DNA of 39,559 nt, from contig JAHECC010000018.1 of assembly GCA_024641965.1 (NCBI GenBank), positions 1-39,559 of the forward strand. The letters run 5' to 3'. The notes beneath the pieces were generated by a model that made no database searches, was not told the origin of the DNA, and saw only the letters and a program-made list of their open reading frames with translations. Source of the DNA: Rubrivivax sp. (GTDB lineage: Bacteria; Pseudomonadota; Gammaproteobacteria; Burkholderiales; Burkholderiaceae_C). Shown here piece after piece: positions 8,075 to 16,180 of the stretch. Each line of letters opens with the position of its first letter. Within the stretch, counting starts at the first letter, position 1. The position numbers and the translations under genes are program-made.

Positions 8075-10216
8075 ATGTTGTGCCCCGAATGCCAACGCCC
8101 CATGGATGAAGGCGAAGGCGCGCCGCACATCTGCGGCGCACATGCCCGGCTGCACTGGCGTTGCACCCAGTGTGCCGCGCTGCGCGCCGGCTTCGCATTT
8201 GCCTACGGCCGCTGCCCGAAATGCGGCGGCAAGCTCGAAGCCCTCGACACCTGGCGCGGCGACCAGGCGGCAGCGCTGGACGGCATCCGCATGGCTTTCG
8301 AAATCGAGCTCGGCGGGCGCGCTTTCTACCAGCGCGCCGCTGCCGACAGCACCGATGCGGTCATGCGTGCGCTGTTCGGACGCTTCGCGCTGATGGAAGG
8401 CGAGCACATGGAAATCCTGGCGCGCCGCTATCACCTCGACATCCCCGATCCGACGCCGGATTTCCGCATTGAACTGGCGGCCGTGTTCGCCGACGTGCCC
8501 AGCCGGCCTCGCGATCCGGACAACCTGTTTCGCATCGCCATCGCGCTGGAGCAGCGTGCCGCGGCGTTCTTCGCCGAGCGCGCCGGCTTCGCCACCGAAG
8601 GCTCGGCCGAGCAGCGCCTGTTTAGCGAACTGGCCGAGGAAGAAGACGAACACGCGCGAACGCTGCAACTCGAGTTCGAGCGCTGGAGCGCCGAGCGACC
8701 GGGCCGCTTCAGTCAGGACGCGTCGGGCAGTACCGAACGCGCTGAACACGCGGCAGGTGCAGCCACAGCGTCGATCAACGCCGCCGCGTTGCTGTTGGCC
8801 GGGCTCGATGCGCACGCGCCGGCGCTGCGCTGCGGCGAGCTCACGCTGACGCGAGGCGAATTGCGTGAGCAGGTAGCCCGCTGCGCGGGCCTGTGGCAGG
8901 CCCGCGGCATCGGCCCCGGCGAGCGCATAGCGATCCGGCTCAACGACAGCATCGACTGGGTGATCGCCTTCCTCGGCGCGATCTGGGCCGGCGCCGTGGC
9001 CGTGGCCGTGAATCCGCGCATTCTCGCGCCGGAGTGGCGGTACGTGCTCGACGAAGCCGGCTTTAGCCTGATCCTGGCCACGTCGGCCGACGAGACGCCG
9101 TCGCCCTGGCATGAGCGTGTACTGCTGCTGCCCGACTGGCAACAACAGCTGGCCCGCGCGCTGCCGATCGAAGCACGCGCGATGCCACCCGACGCGCCGG
9201 CCCTGTGGTGCCACTCATCAGGCACCTCGGGCAAGCCCAAGGCGGTGGTGCATGGCCATCGCTTCGCACAGCAGATCGAAACCGTGTCCCGCGACGGCCT
9301 GGGCCTGACATCGAGCGACCGGCTCTATGCCAGCTCCAAGCTCTTCTTTGCCTATCCGCAGACCAACGCCTTGTTCGCCGCGCTGAAGCTGGGCGCCTGC
9401 CTGATCCTCGACGAGCAATGGCCCACCGCGGCCGGTGTGGCCGGCCTCGTGGCCGCACAGCGGCCCGCGGTGTTGTTCAGCGTGCCCTCGCTGTACCGCA
9501 GCCTGCTGCACGAGGGCCTGGCCCCGGGCATCGCGGCCAGCGGCGTGCGCCTGTGCGTGTCGGCCGGCGAGACGCTGCCGGCCAGTCTGCGCGAGGCCTG
9601 GCAGCGTCAGACCGGCCTGGCCATCGTCAGCGGCTATGGGGCGTCGGAAACCATGGTGCTGGTGATGCTCGATTTCGGTGACGGGCGAGGTTTCCGGCCC
9701 TCGCCGGGTGTGCAGGTCGAGGCCGTCGGCACAAGCTCGGGTGAGCTGCCGACCCGCTTGCTGATCAGGACACCGACGCTGGCGCTGGGCTACCTGGACC
9801 GGCCACAGGCGCAGGCCGAAAGCTTCCGCAGCGGCGCGTTCTGCGCGGCCGACCTGTTCGTTGCCAACGACGCCGGCGGTTGGCGCTTTGCCGGGCGCGA
9901 AGACTCGCTGGTGAAGATCGGGGGCCGCTGGGTCAACCTGGTCGAGCTGGAAGAACAGCTCGGCGCCAACGCGCCTGGCGTGATCGAGGTCGCGGCGGTG
10001 TGCGTGGCCGATGCCGACGGCATCGATGCCGTGGCCGTGTTCTACGTCGCCAGCGACCGTGAGGCGGCCGCTGCCGCACTGCGCGAACGCTGTCGCGCCC
10101 TGCCCCACCACCAGCGTCCGCGCTGGCTGCACCCGGTGGATGCCCTGCCGCGCACCGCCACCGGCAAACTGGTGCGGCGCCGCCTGCAGGAACTGCAGCG
10201 GGGGTTGCAGCCATGA
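8075..10216 (+). CDS. Zinc-ribbon/rubrerythrin-like domain fused to benzoate-CoA-ligase-type domain
   Basis: A 713-residue fusion. Residues 1-52 hold zinc-ribbon-like cysteine pairs (C3/C6, C30/C33, C47/C50, plus C20). Residues about 65-205 form a ferritin-like four-helix domain with a full rubrerythrin diiron set: E78, E108xxH111, E159, E190xxH193. A linker of about 25 residues leads to an AMP-forming acyl-CoA ligase (about 233-713) with HSSGTSGKPKAVVH at 380-393, a YGASET motif, GRWVNLVELEEQL and the C-terminal PRTATGKLVRR lysine motif. The ligase half resembles benzoate/hydroxybenzoate-CoA ligases and seems full length. No stop or frameshift interrupts the joint. The ATG has an AGGAA site and starts 8 bases after hcrB. 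The ligase probably activates benzoate or a hydroxybenzoate; the role of the diiron part is unknown, with peroxide or oxygen protection the obvious guess. Confidence 0.85.
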   Translation: MLCPECQRPMDEGEGAPHICGAHARLHWRCTQCAALRAGFAFAYGRCPKCGGKLEALDTWRGDQAAALDGIRMAFEIELGGRAFYQRAAADSTDAVMRALFGRFALMEGEHMEILARRYHLDIPDPTPDFRIELAAVFADVPSRPRDPDNLFRIAIALEQRAAAFFAERAGFATEGSAEQRLFSELAEEEDEHARTLQLEFERWSAERPGRFSQDASGSTERAEHAAGAATASINAAALLLAGLDAHAPALRCGELTLTRGELREQVARCAGLWQARGIGPGERIAIRLNDSIDWVIAFLGAIWAGAVAVAVNPRILAPEWRYVLDEAGFSLILATSADETPSPWHERVLLLPDWQQQLARALPIEARAMPPDAPALWCHSSGTSGKPKAVVHGHRFAQQIETVSRDGLGLTSSDRLYASSKLFFAYPQTNALFAALKLGACLILDEQWPTAAGVAGLVAAQRPAVLFSVPSLYRSLLHEGLAPGIAASGVRLCVSAGETLPASLREAWQRQTGLAIVSGYGASETMVLVMLDFGDGRGFRPSPGVQVEAVGTSSGELPTRLLIRTPTLALGYLDRPQAQAESFRSGAFCAADLFVANDAGGWRFAGREDSLVKIGGRWVNLVELEEQLGANAPGVIEVAAVCVADADGIDAVAVFYVASDREAAAAALRERCRALPHHQRPRWLHPVDALPRTATGKLVRRRLQELQRGLQP

Positions 10217-11007
10217 CCGCGTTGCTGTCGACCCGACGCTGTGGCCGCGTGCTCGTGGCCACGCTGTCACGCGCGCCGGTGAATGCGCTCGACGATGCCT
10301 TGATCGCCGCGCTGCACCGGCTGCTCGACCAGGCCATCGCCGACGATCGGGTGGCGCTGCTGCACCTGCGCAGCGACCAGCGCTCGTTCAGCGCCGGGGC
10401 CGACCTTGCGCTGATCGAGGCCTGTTTCGCCACGCCCGGCGGGCCCGATGCCATGACCGAGGTGGTTCGCGACATGCAGCGCCTGTACCAGCGGCTCGAG
10501 GCCGCGCCGCTGGCCACGCTGGCCGAGATCGAGACCACCGCGCTGGGCGGTGGCCTGGAACTGGCGCTGGCCTGCGACCTGCGCGTGGCCGCGCTCGACG
10601 CCAGGCTCGGCCTGCCCGAATCGCGCCTGGGCCTGCTGCCCGGCGCCGGCGGCACACAGCGCCTGACGCGGCTGTGCGGGCCCGGTGTGGCCAAACGAAT
10701 GATCCTCGGCGCCGAGATCATCGATGGTGCGGCGGCAGAACGTTTGGGCATCGTGCAATGGGCGCTGCCGCGCGAGCGCCTGGCCGAGGCGGCGCGTGAC
10801 ATCGCAGCGCGCTACGCGGCCATGCCCAAGGCCGCGCTGGCGGCCAACAAGCGCTGCATCGCCGCCGCCACCGACCCGGAGCGCGACGGTTATGCCGACG
10901 AGATCACCGAGACGCGCACGCTCTACGACCACCCCGAAACGCGCCGGCGCGTGTCGGACTTCCTGGCCAAGCGAGCAGCCACGCCGCAGCCACCAACCCG
11001 GCAATGA
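10213..11007 (+). CDS. Enoyl-CoA hydratase/isomerase (crotonase family)
   Basis: A 264-residue crotonase-fold protein. The oxyanion-hole segments FSAGADL and ALGGGLELA are present. Both catalytic glutamates of classical enoyl-CoA hydratase are conserved: one in GGGLELA and one in LPESRLGLLPGAGGTQRL. It should therefore hydrate an enoyl-CoA. Its ATG overlaps the ligase stop (ATGA). With the dehydrogenase that follows it could form a beta-oxidation pair acting on ring-opened dicarboxylyl-CoA or on an alicyclic CoA ester; the exact substrate cannot be read from the sequence. Confidence 0.85.
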   Translation: MTALLSTRRCGRVLVATLSRAPVNALDDALIAALHRLLDQAIADDRVALLHLRSDQRSFSAGADLALIEACFATPGGPDAMTEVVRDMQRLYQRLEAAPLATLAEIETTALGGGLELALACDLRVAALDARLGLPESRLGLLPGAGGTQRLTRLCGPGVAKRMILGAEIIDGAAAERLGIVQWALPRERLAEAARDIAARYAAMPKAALAANKRCIAAATDPERDGYADEITETRTLYDHPETRRRVSDFLAKRAATPQPPTRQ

Positions 11008-11021
11008 ATGAGGAACCCCAG

Positions 11022-11768
11022 ATGGACCTGCAACACAAGATCACGATAGTCACCGGCGCCGCCTCGGGCATCGGCCGCGCCTGCGCCGGCGCGCTGGCCG
11101 CGGCCGGTGCGCAAGTCATCGTCGCCGACATCGATGCCGCCAATGGCACGGCCGTCGCCGAGGCCATCCGCGAGCAGGGTGGACTGGCCGAGTTCATGCC
11201 GGTGGACATGACCGACACCGCCGCCATCGAGGCCTTCGCCGCCGAAGTGCAGACCAAGCACGGACCGGTCGACGTACTCGTCAATGCCGCCGGCTGGGGC
11301 CGCACCGCGCCCTTCGTCGAAGGCTCCGCCGAGTTCTGGAACAAGCTGGTGGCGCTGAACCTGGTCGGGCCGATGGCACTGGCCAAGGCCTTGCTGCCGG
11401 CGATGATGCAGCGCGGCGGCGGCAAGATCGTAAACATCGCCAGCGACGCCGGGCGCGTTGGCAGCCTGGGCGAAACGGTCTATTCGGCAGCCAAGGGCGG
11501 CCTGATCGCCTTCACCAAATCATTGGCGCGCGAGACCGCGCGCTACGGCATCAACGTCAATTGCGTCTGCCCCGGCCCCACCGACACGCCGCTGATGGCC
11601 GCGGTACCCGACAAGGTGAAGGACGCATTGATCAAGGCGATTCCGTTTCGCCGCCTGGGCAAGCCCGAGGAAGTGGCCGACACGGTAGCCTTCTTCGCCG
11701 GCGACCGCTCCAGCTACATCACCGGCCAGGTGCTCAGCGTCAGCGGCGGTCTGACGATGGCCGGCTGA
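11022..11768 (+). CDS. Short-chain dehydrogenase/reductase, hydroxyacyl-CoA dehydrogenase-like
   Basis: A 248-residue classical SDR. Visible are the nucleotide site TGAASGIG near the N terminus, the NAAG motif, the catalytic serine in [15 protein letters not shown] and the PGPTDTPL loop. The D in VIVADID after the second strand suggests NAD rather than NADP. I place the start at ATG 11022 because GAGGAA ends 6 bases upstream; an in-frame ATG at 11004 that overlaps the previous stop is less likely. It resembles BadH-type 2-hydroxycyclohexanecarboxyl-CoA dehydrogenases and 3-hydroxyacyl-CoA dehydrogenases. It lies between two crotonases, which supports a hydroxyacyl-CoA substrate. Confidence 0.82.
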   Translation: MDLQHKITIVTGAASGIGRACAGALAAAGAQVIVADIDAANGTAVAEAIREQGGLAEFMPVDMTDTAAIEAFAAEVQTKHGPVDVLVNAAGWGRTAPFVEGSAEFWNKLVALNLVGPMALAKALLPAMMQRGGGKIVNIASDAGRVGSLGETVYSAAKGGLIAFTKSLARETARYGINVNCVCPGPTDTPLMAAVPDKVKDALIKAIPFRRLGKPEEVADTVAFFAGDRSSYITGQVLSVSGGLTMAG

Positions 11769-11800
11769 CCCACCTCAACTTCAGTACAGGAAGGCACAAC

Positions 11801-12619
11801 ATGAAACGACTGCAACTCGCCGGCTACCAGGCCCGGCATTTCGGCTACAGCGCCGAGGGCAAGGTGGCGACGATCCGGCTGAACCGGCCCGATCGCAAGA
11901 ACCCGCTGACCTTCGACTCCTACGGCGAACTTCGCGACCTGTTTCGCGACATGGTCTACGCCACCGACATCAAGGCGATTGTCTTCACCGGCGAGGGCGG
12001 CAACTTCTGTTCGGGCGGCGACGTGCACGAAATCATCGGCCCGCTGGTAAAGATGGACATGCCCGAACTGCTCGAGTTCACGCGCATGACCGGCGATCTG
12101 GTCAAGGCGATGCGCGGCTGCCCGCAGCCGATCGTCGCCGCCATCGACGGTGTGTGCACCGGCGCCGGCGCGATGATCGCCTGCGCGTCGGATATGCGCG
12201 TCGCCACAGCACGCAGCAAGCTGGCCTTCCTGTTCGTGCGCGTCGGCCTGGCCGGCGCCGACATGGGCGCGTGCACGCTGTTGCCGCGGCTGATCGGCCT
12301 GTCGCGCGCCGCCGATTGGCTATACACCGGACGCGTGGTTTCCGGCGACGAGGCCGAGCGCGTCGGCTTCCACAACCGGTTGGTCGAACCGGACCAGCTG
12401 CTCGACGAAGCCGGCGCGCTGGCAACGAGCCTGGCCGAGGGTCCGAACTTCGGCCATGCAATGACCAAGACCATGCTCTGGCAGGAATGGAATGCAGGCC
12501 TGGGTGAATGCATCGAGGCCGAAGCGCAGGCCCAGGCCATCTGCATGCAGACCAAGGACTTCGAGCGCGCCTACCACGCCTTCGCGGCCAAGCAAAAACC
12601 AGTCTTCGAGGGCAATTGA
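11801..12619 (+). CDS. Crotonase-family protein lacking the usual hydratase glutamates
   Basis: A 272-residue crotonase-fold protein with a clear oxyanion hole ([10 protein letters not shown] and CTGAGAMIA). Where classical hydratases have Glu in GGGCEL and PEILLG, this protein has Met (TGAGAMIA) and a hydrophobic residue (LFVRVGLAG). Simple syn-hydration is therefore doubtful, and an isomerase, hydrolase or ring-modifying reaction is more likely. The signature [16 protein letters not shown] and the ending KQKPVFEGN recall, from memory only, crotonases next to benzoate-type ligases in aerobic 2-aminobenzoyl-CoA clusters. The start is ATG 11801 behind AGGAAGG. DUF2249 follows after 2 bases. 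Confidence 0.8.
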   Translation: MKRLQLAGYQARHFGYSAEGKVATIRLNRPDRKNPLTFDSYGELRDLFRDMVYATDIKAIVFTGEGGNFCSGGDVHEIIGPLVKMDMPELLEFTRMTGDLVKAMRGCPQPIVAAIDGVCTGAGAMIACASDMRVATARSKLAFLFVRVGLAGADMGACTLLPRLIGLSRAADWLYTGRVVSGDEAERVGFHNRLVEPDQLLDEAGALATSLAEGPNFGHAMTKTMLWQEWNAGLGECIEAEAQAQAICMQTKDFERAYHAFAAKQKPVFEGN

Positions 12620-12621
12620 CG

Positions 12622-12882
12622 ATGAACATCGCGGACGCGCCGGGCCAGCGCTGGCGCGAAGGCGAGGCCTGGCACATCGATGTGCGCGGCATGGTGCCGC
12701 CCGAGCCGTTGGTGGCCATCCTGCATCTGCTCGACACGGTCGAGGCCGGGATGCCGGTGATCGTGCACCACGACCGCGATCCGAAGATGCTGTATCCCGA
12801 ACTCGCTGAGCGTGGCTGGTCGGCCGAGCACATTGCCGGCGCGCCGGGCGAAGTGCGACTGCGCCTGAGCCGAGACGCATGA
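12622..12882 (+). CDS. DUF2249 domain protein
   Basis: An 86-residue soluble protein matching the DUF2249 pattern: a DVRGMVPPEPLVAIL segment, a glycine turn, VIVHHDRDP, then LYPELAERGW. Such proteins are often encoded next to hemerythrin-like and NnrS-like genes in nitrogen-oxide or oxygen-responsive clusters, but no biochemical role is settled. It begins 2 bases after the crotonase stop, so it belongs to the same transcript. A hemerythrin gene and two polytopic membrane genes lie just downstream. Confidence 0.75.
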   Translation: MNIADAPGQRWREGEAWHIDVRGMVPPEPLVAILHLLDTVEAGMPVIVHHDRDPKMLYPELAERGWSAEHIAGAPGEVRLRLSRDA

Positions 12883-12888
12883 GACACG

Positions 12889-12920
12889 CCGGGCGGCTTT
12901 GGGCCCAACGGGGCCGCCTG
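12889..12920 (+). promoter_or_regulatory. GC-rich inverted repeat between DUF2249 and membrane-protein genes
   Basis: GGCGGC at 12892-12897 pairs with GCCGCC at 12913-12918. The loop contains the perfect palindrome TTGGGCCCAA (12899-12908). It fills much of the 71-base gap before the next gene. There is no T-run, so it is not a standard intrinsic terminator. It could be an operator, an attenuating hairpin or chance in GC-rich DNA. Confidence 0.3.
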
Positions 12921-12953
12921 CGTGGCCCGTCCTCCAGGGTGCAACATTGAACC

Positions 12954-14249
12954 ATGGCCCTGGCCACCAACTTCCTCGGCGGCGTGCGCAGCCGCCTGCT
13001 GCCGGTGCAGATTCCGTTCCGCTTCTTTGGCGCGGCGGTGGTCTTTCACGTGCTCGCCTGGCTGGCCCTGCTGGCTGGAGCAGTTGAGTTTCCCCGTTTC
13101 GCCGGCGGCCTGGGCTGGCCTCTGGCCGCGCTGCACCTGCTGACTCTGGGTGTGCTGGTGATGACGGCCATCGGCGCGAGCCTGCAACTGCTGCCGGTGG
13201 CCACACGCCAGCCGCTGCGCGCACCGCAATGGGTCGCCGCGCTGTGGTGGCTGTACGCTCCCGGCGTTGCCGCGGTGGCGCTGGGCATGGGGCTCGGCCT
13301 GGTGCATCTGCTGGCAGTCGGCGCCAGCGTCGTGGTGGCGGCGCTGCTGCTCTATGCCGGCTTGCTTGGCGCCAACCTGCGTGGCGCGCGCGGCATGCCG
13401 GTGGTCGTGGCGCACGGCTGGGCCGCACTGGTTTCGCTGCTGGTGGTGCTGGCCAGCGCCGCAGCCCTGGCGGGAAGCTACGTCGGCATACCGCTGCTCG
13501 ACCGTACCCAAGCAGTGGCACTGCACCTGCCCTTCACGATCTACGGCTTCATGGGTCTGCTGTCGCTCGGGCTTTCATACATCCTGGTGCCGATGTTCGC
13601 GCTGTCGCCGGCGCCGGACCCGAAGCAGGCGCTGGTCTCGCTGGTGCTGGCCGTGGCGGCATTGGTGCTGGCCGCGGCCGCCGCGGCTGGCTTGGCGCCG
13701 GTGACGCTGCGATTGGCCGCCGCGGGCCTGGGCCTGGCGGCGGTACTGCTGCACCTGCGGCTGATGCGGGTGGCGCTGCGCGCCGGCATGCGCCGCGAGC
13801 TCGGACTGTCGTTCCGGCTGATACACATCGGCTGGCTGCTGCTGCTGGCTGGGTTGGTCGGCACCGCCATCCTCGCGCTGCAACCCGCCTATGCAGGTGC
13901 GCCGGCGCTGTTCATACTGCTGCTCGTCGGCGGCTGGTTGCTCAGCTTCCTGTTCGGCATGCTGCAGCGCATCCTGCCCTTCCTGGCGTCGATGCACACC
14001 ACCGGCGCCGGCAGGCGTGGGCACACGCCATCGTCGCTGACCGCACAGGGGCCGCTGAAGATTCACTTTGTCTGCCACCTCGCGGCGCAGGCGACGCTGG
14101 TGCTGTCGGTGCTGGCCGACAGCCCGGCGCTGGCCCGGCTCGGCGCGCTGCTCGGCGTGCTCGGTGCGGCCGCCTTCGGCCTGTTCTTCCACACGCTGTG
14201 CGTGCGCATGCGAGACGGCGCGCCACAGGGGGCCCGGGTCCGGACTTGA
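12954..14249 (+). CDS. Polytopic membrane protein, NnrS/heme-copper-oxidase-subunit-I-like (tentative)
   Basis: A 431-residue protein with about 12 predicted membrane helices and little else. Several histidines lie at helix ends or inside helices (VFHVLAW, ALHLLTLG, VALHLPFT, RLIHIGW), reminiscent of NnrS-type and cytochrome-oxidase-subunit-I-like proteins that occur beside DUF2249 and hemerythrin genes. A haem or metal role linked to NO or O2 is therefore plausible but unproven. It is the last gene of the first + strand run; the hemerythrin gene follows after a short promoter region. The Shine-Dalgarno site is weak. Confidence 0.65.
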   Translation: MALATNFLGGVRSRLLPVQIPFRFFGAAVVFHVLAWLALLAGAVEFPRFAGGLGWPLAALHLLTLGVLVMTAIGASLQLLPVATRQPLRAPQWVAALWWLYAPGVAAVALGMGLGLVHLLAVGASVVVAALLLYAGLLGANLRGARGMPVVVAHGWAALVSLLVVLASAAALAGSYVGIPLLDRTQAVALHLPFTIYGFMGLLSLGLSYILVPMFALSPAPDPKQALVSLVLAVAALVLAAAAAAGLAPVTLRLAAAGLGLAAVLLHLRLMRVALRAGMRRELGLSFRLIHIGWLLLLAGLVGTAILALQPAYAGAPALFILLLVGGWLLSFLFGMLQRILPFLASMHTTGAGRRGHTPSSLTAQGPLKIHFVCHLAAQATLVLSVLADSPALARLGALLGVLGAAAFGLFFHTLCVRMRDGAPQGARVRT

Positions 14250-14276
14250 AGTACATCAAGGCCATCGCCCGTCGAT

Positions 14277-14305
14277 CCCCTATTATGGTATTCGCATACC
14301 ATAAT
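14277..14305 (+). promoter_or_regulatory. Perfect 10-bp inverted repeat over a -10-like element upstream of hemerythrin gene
   Basis: ATTATGGTAT (14282-14291) and ATACCATAAT (14296-14305) are perfect inverted repeats around a 4-base spacer TCGC. The left half includes TATTAT (14281-14286), a good -10 candidate, but no convincing -35 sits 17 bases upstream, which suggests activator dependence or a weak promoter. The ATG of the hemerythrin gene is 11 bases beyond the palindrome. The segment 14277-14293 matches 31361-31377 upstream of korA in 16 of 17 positions, pointing to a shared regulator. Confidence 0.65.
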
Positions 14306-14315
14306 CGGGTCGCCG

Positions 14316-14801
14316 ATGAATACCGCATCCCAAGTCAGCCAGGCGCTGGACGCCGAGCACCGAGCCAACCTCGAGTTGCTGGGGCGTGTCGAGCATGCTC
14401 TGGCACGCTCGCCGCGCAGCAGCGGCAATGATTTCGACAAGCTGGCGGGGGCCTTCGCGCGCCAGATCGAGCAGGACATCGCGCGCCACTTCGATTTCGA
14501 GGAGCGTGAGCTGTTCACGCGCATGACCGAGGCCGGCGAGGGCGACATCGCCGAATTGCTGCGCGAGGAACACGACGCTATCCGCGAGGTTGCCACCGAG
14601 ATCCTGCCGCTGGTACGCGCCGCCGAGTCGGGTTCGCTGGACGCGAGCGGCTTCGAGGCACTGAAGCGCGGCGCGCTGGAAATGGTCGAGCGGCAGGTGG
14701 CGCATATCCAGAAGGAAACGATGGCGCTGCTGCCGCTGCTCGACGATCTGCTCGACGAGGCGCAGGACCGCGAACTGGCCTTCGCCTACGCCAGCACCTG
14801 A
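14316..14801 (+). CDS. Hemerythrin-like HHE-domain protein
   Basis: A 161-residue four-helix protein with hemerythrin-type metal ligands: AEHRAN near the N terminus, HFDFEERELF, EEHDAI and HIQKET. Such domains bind O2, NO or iron with a diiron centre; here it probably senses or buffers an oxidant in the cytoplasm. It is the first gene of the second + strand unit. A strong palindrome lies immediately upstream, and the acetyltransferase follows after 25 bases. The start ATG at 14316 has only a weak ribosome site. Confidence 0.82.
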   Translation: MNTASQVSQALDAEHRANLELLGRVEHALARSPRSSGNDFDKLAGAFARQIEQDIARHFDFEERELFTRMTEAGEGDIAELLREEHDAIREVATEILPLVRAAESGSLDASGFEALKRGALEMVERQVAHIQKETMALLPLLDDLLDEAQDRELAFAYAST

Positions 14802-14826
14802 AGAACAACCACCGCTGGAGACCCAA

Positions 14827-15840
14827 ATGCCTGCCATGGCCACCCAACAACTCAGCGCGCGCGCTTTGACACCCGCCGACCTGGCCGAAGTCGTGGCCAT
14901 CGACGCGTACAGCGAAGGTCGTCCACGCCGCCAGTATGTCGAACGGCGCCTGGCGGCCGCGTTGCGCGACCCGAAGCAGCATGCGCAGTTCGCCGTCGGC
15001 GACGACAAGGGGCTGGCCGGCTACATCCTGGCCCGCGTACTCGAGGGCGAGTTCGGCCGCGACCTGCGCAGCCTGCGGCTCGAAATGGTGGGTGTGCGCC
15101 ACGATGCGCGCGGGCACGGTGTCGGCAAGGCCCTGTTCGATGCGTTGACCAGTTGGGCGCGGCGCCACGATGTGCGCGAACTGCGTACGGCGGCCTCGTG
15201 GCGCGACGCCACGATGCTGCACTGGCTGGATGGCATGGGGTTCGAACTGGCCACGGCGGCGATCGTCGACTGCAGCGTCGACGGCGCGAGCATTCTGGCG
15301 CAACGCGACGACGCGATCGACGACAGTCCCGGTGGCGACAGCGGACGCGAGATCGATTTCAGCGCCGCACCCGAGAACGACTACGAGCGCGTTGAGCGCG
15401 ACCGTGCCGATGTGTGCAGCATGCGCGCGGCCGATCTGGCCGACATCGTGCGCATCGACCGCGGCATCACCGGCCGCGACCGCGGCGCCTACATGCAGGC
15501 CAAGCTGGGCGAGGCGCTGGATGACGGCGGGCTGCGCGTTTCCCTGGTGGCGCGGCGCGACGGCGTCAATGTAGGCTACCTGATGGCAAATGTGGACCGC
15601 GGCGATTTCGGCCGCACCGAACCGGTGGCCGTGATCGACACGCTCGGCGTCGACCCGGCCTATGCGCGCCACGGGGTCGGGCGCGCGCTGCTGTCGCAGC
15701 TGTACGCCAACCTGGGTGCGCTGCACGTCGAACGTGTCGAGACGATCGTGCCGATGGGCGACCTGCAACTGCTCGGCTTCCTGTTCGCAGCGGGTTTCGC
15801 GCCGGCGCAGCGCCTGCCCTTCATGTATCGCCTGCAATGA
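14827..15840 (+). CDS. Tandem GNAT acetyltransferase
   Basis: A 337-residue protein with two GNAT folds. The first (about 10-160) carries the acetyl-CoA pyrophosphate loop ARGHGVGKALF, and the second (about 195-337) carries ARHGVGRALL. Both loops fit the R/QxxGxG/A motif, so both halves could bind acetyl-CoA. The ATG at 14827 has GGAG at 14817-14820. In Rhodopseudomonas palustris a GNAT enzyme, BadL, acetylates aromatic acyl-CoA ligases of the benzoyl-CoA pathway, so control of the ligases in this window is an attractive hypothesis. It rests only on co-location. The stop overlaps the next start (ATGA). Confidence 0.83.
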   Translation: MPAMATQQLSARALTPADLAEVVAIDAYSEGRPRRQYVERRLAAALRDPKQHAQFAVGDDKGLAGYILARVLEGEFGRDLRSLRLEMVGVRHDARGHGVGKALFDALTSWARRHDVRELRTAASWRDATMLHWLDGMGFELATAAIVDCSVDGASILAQRDDAIDDSPGGDSGREIDFSAAPENDYERVERDRADVCSMRAADLADIVRIDRGITGRDRGAYMQAKLGEALDDGGLRVSLVARRDGVNVGYLMANVDRGDFGRTEPVAVIDTLGVDPAYARHGVGRALLSQLYANLGALHVERVETIVPMGDLQLLGFLFAAGFAPAQRLPFMYRLQ

Positions 15841-16157
15841 GCACGACCCCCGTGCCCGACGACGAGACCGTGCGCGAGGCCTTGCGTGCGGTCGACGACC
15901 CCGAGGCCGGCATGAACATCGTCGATCTGGGGCTGGTGTACGGCATCGAGGTGGCGGTCGACGCGGTCCACGTGGAGCTGACGATGACCACCGCCGCCTG
16001 CCCGATGGCCGACATGATCCTCGACCAGGCGCGCGATGCCGTCACACGCATCCTGCCCGAGGGCATGTCGGTGGATGTGCAGCTGGTGTGGGACCCGCCG
16101 TGGACGCCGGACAAGATGACCGGCATCGCGCGCGAGCATTTCGGCTGGAGCTGCTGA
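15837..16157 (+). CDS. MIP18/DUF59 family metal-sulfur cluster assembly protein
   Basis: A 106-residue MIP18-family protein with the DPEAGMNIVDLGLVYGI segment and the conserved cysteine in MTTAACPMADM, ending in DPPWTPDKMTGIAR. Relatives (SufT, PaaD, the CIA factor MIP18) help mature iron-sulfur proteins. The neighbourhood encodes many FeS enzymes (benzoyl-CoA reductase, PadC, HcrBC, NrdG), so a maturation role is plausible. It overlaps the acetyltransferase stop by 4 bases and so is coupled to it. It is too short and lacks the context for a true paa oxygenase subunit. Confidence 0.82.
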   Translation: MSTTPVPDDETVREALRAVDDPEAGMNIVDLGLVYGIEVAVDAVHVELTMTTAACPMADMILDQARDAVTRILPEGMSVDVQLVWDPPWTPDKMTGIAREHFGWSC

Positions 16158-16180
16158 ACAGCGCGCGCAGGGAATACCGC

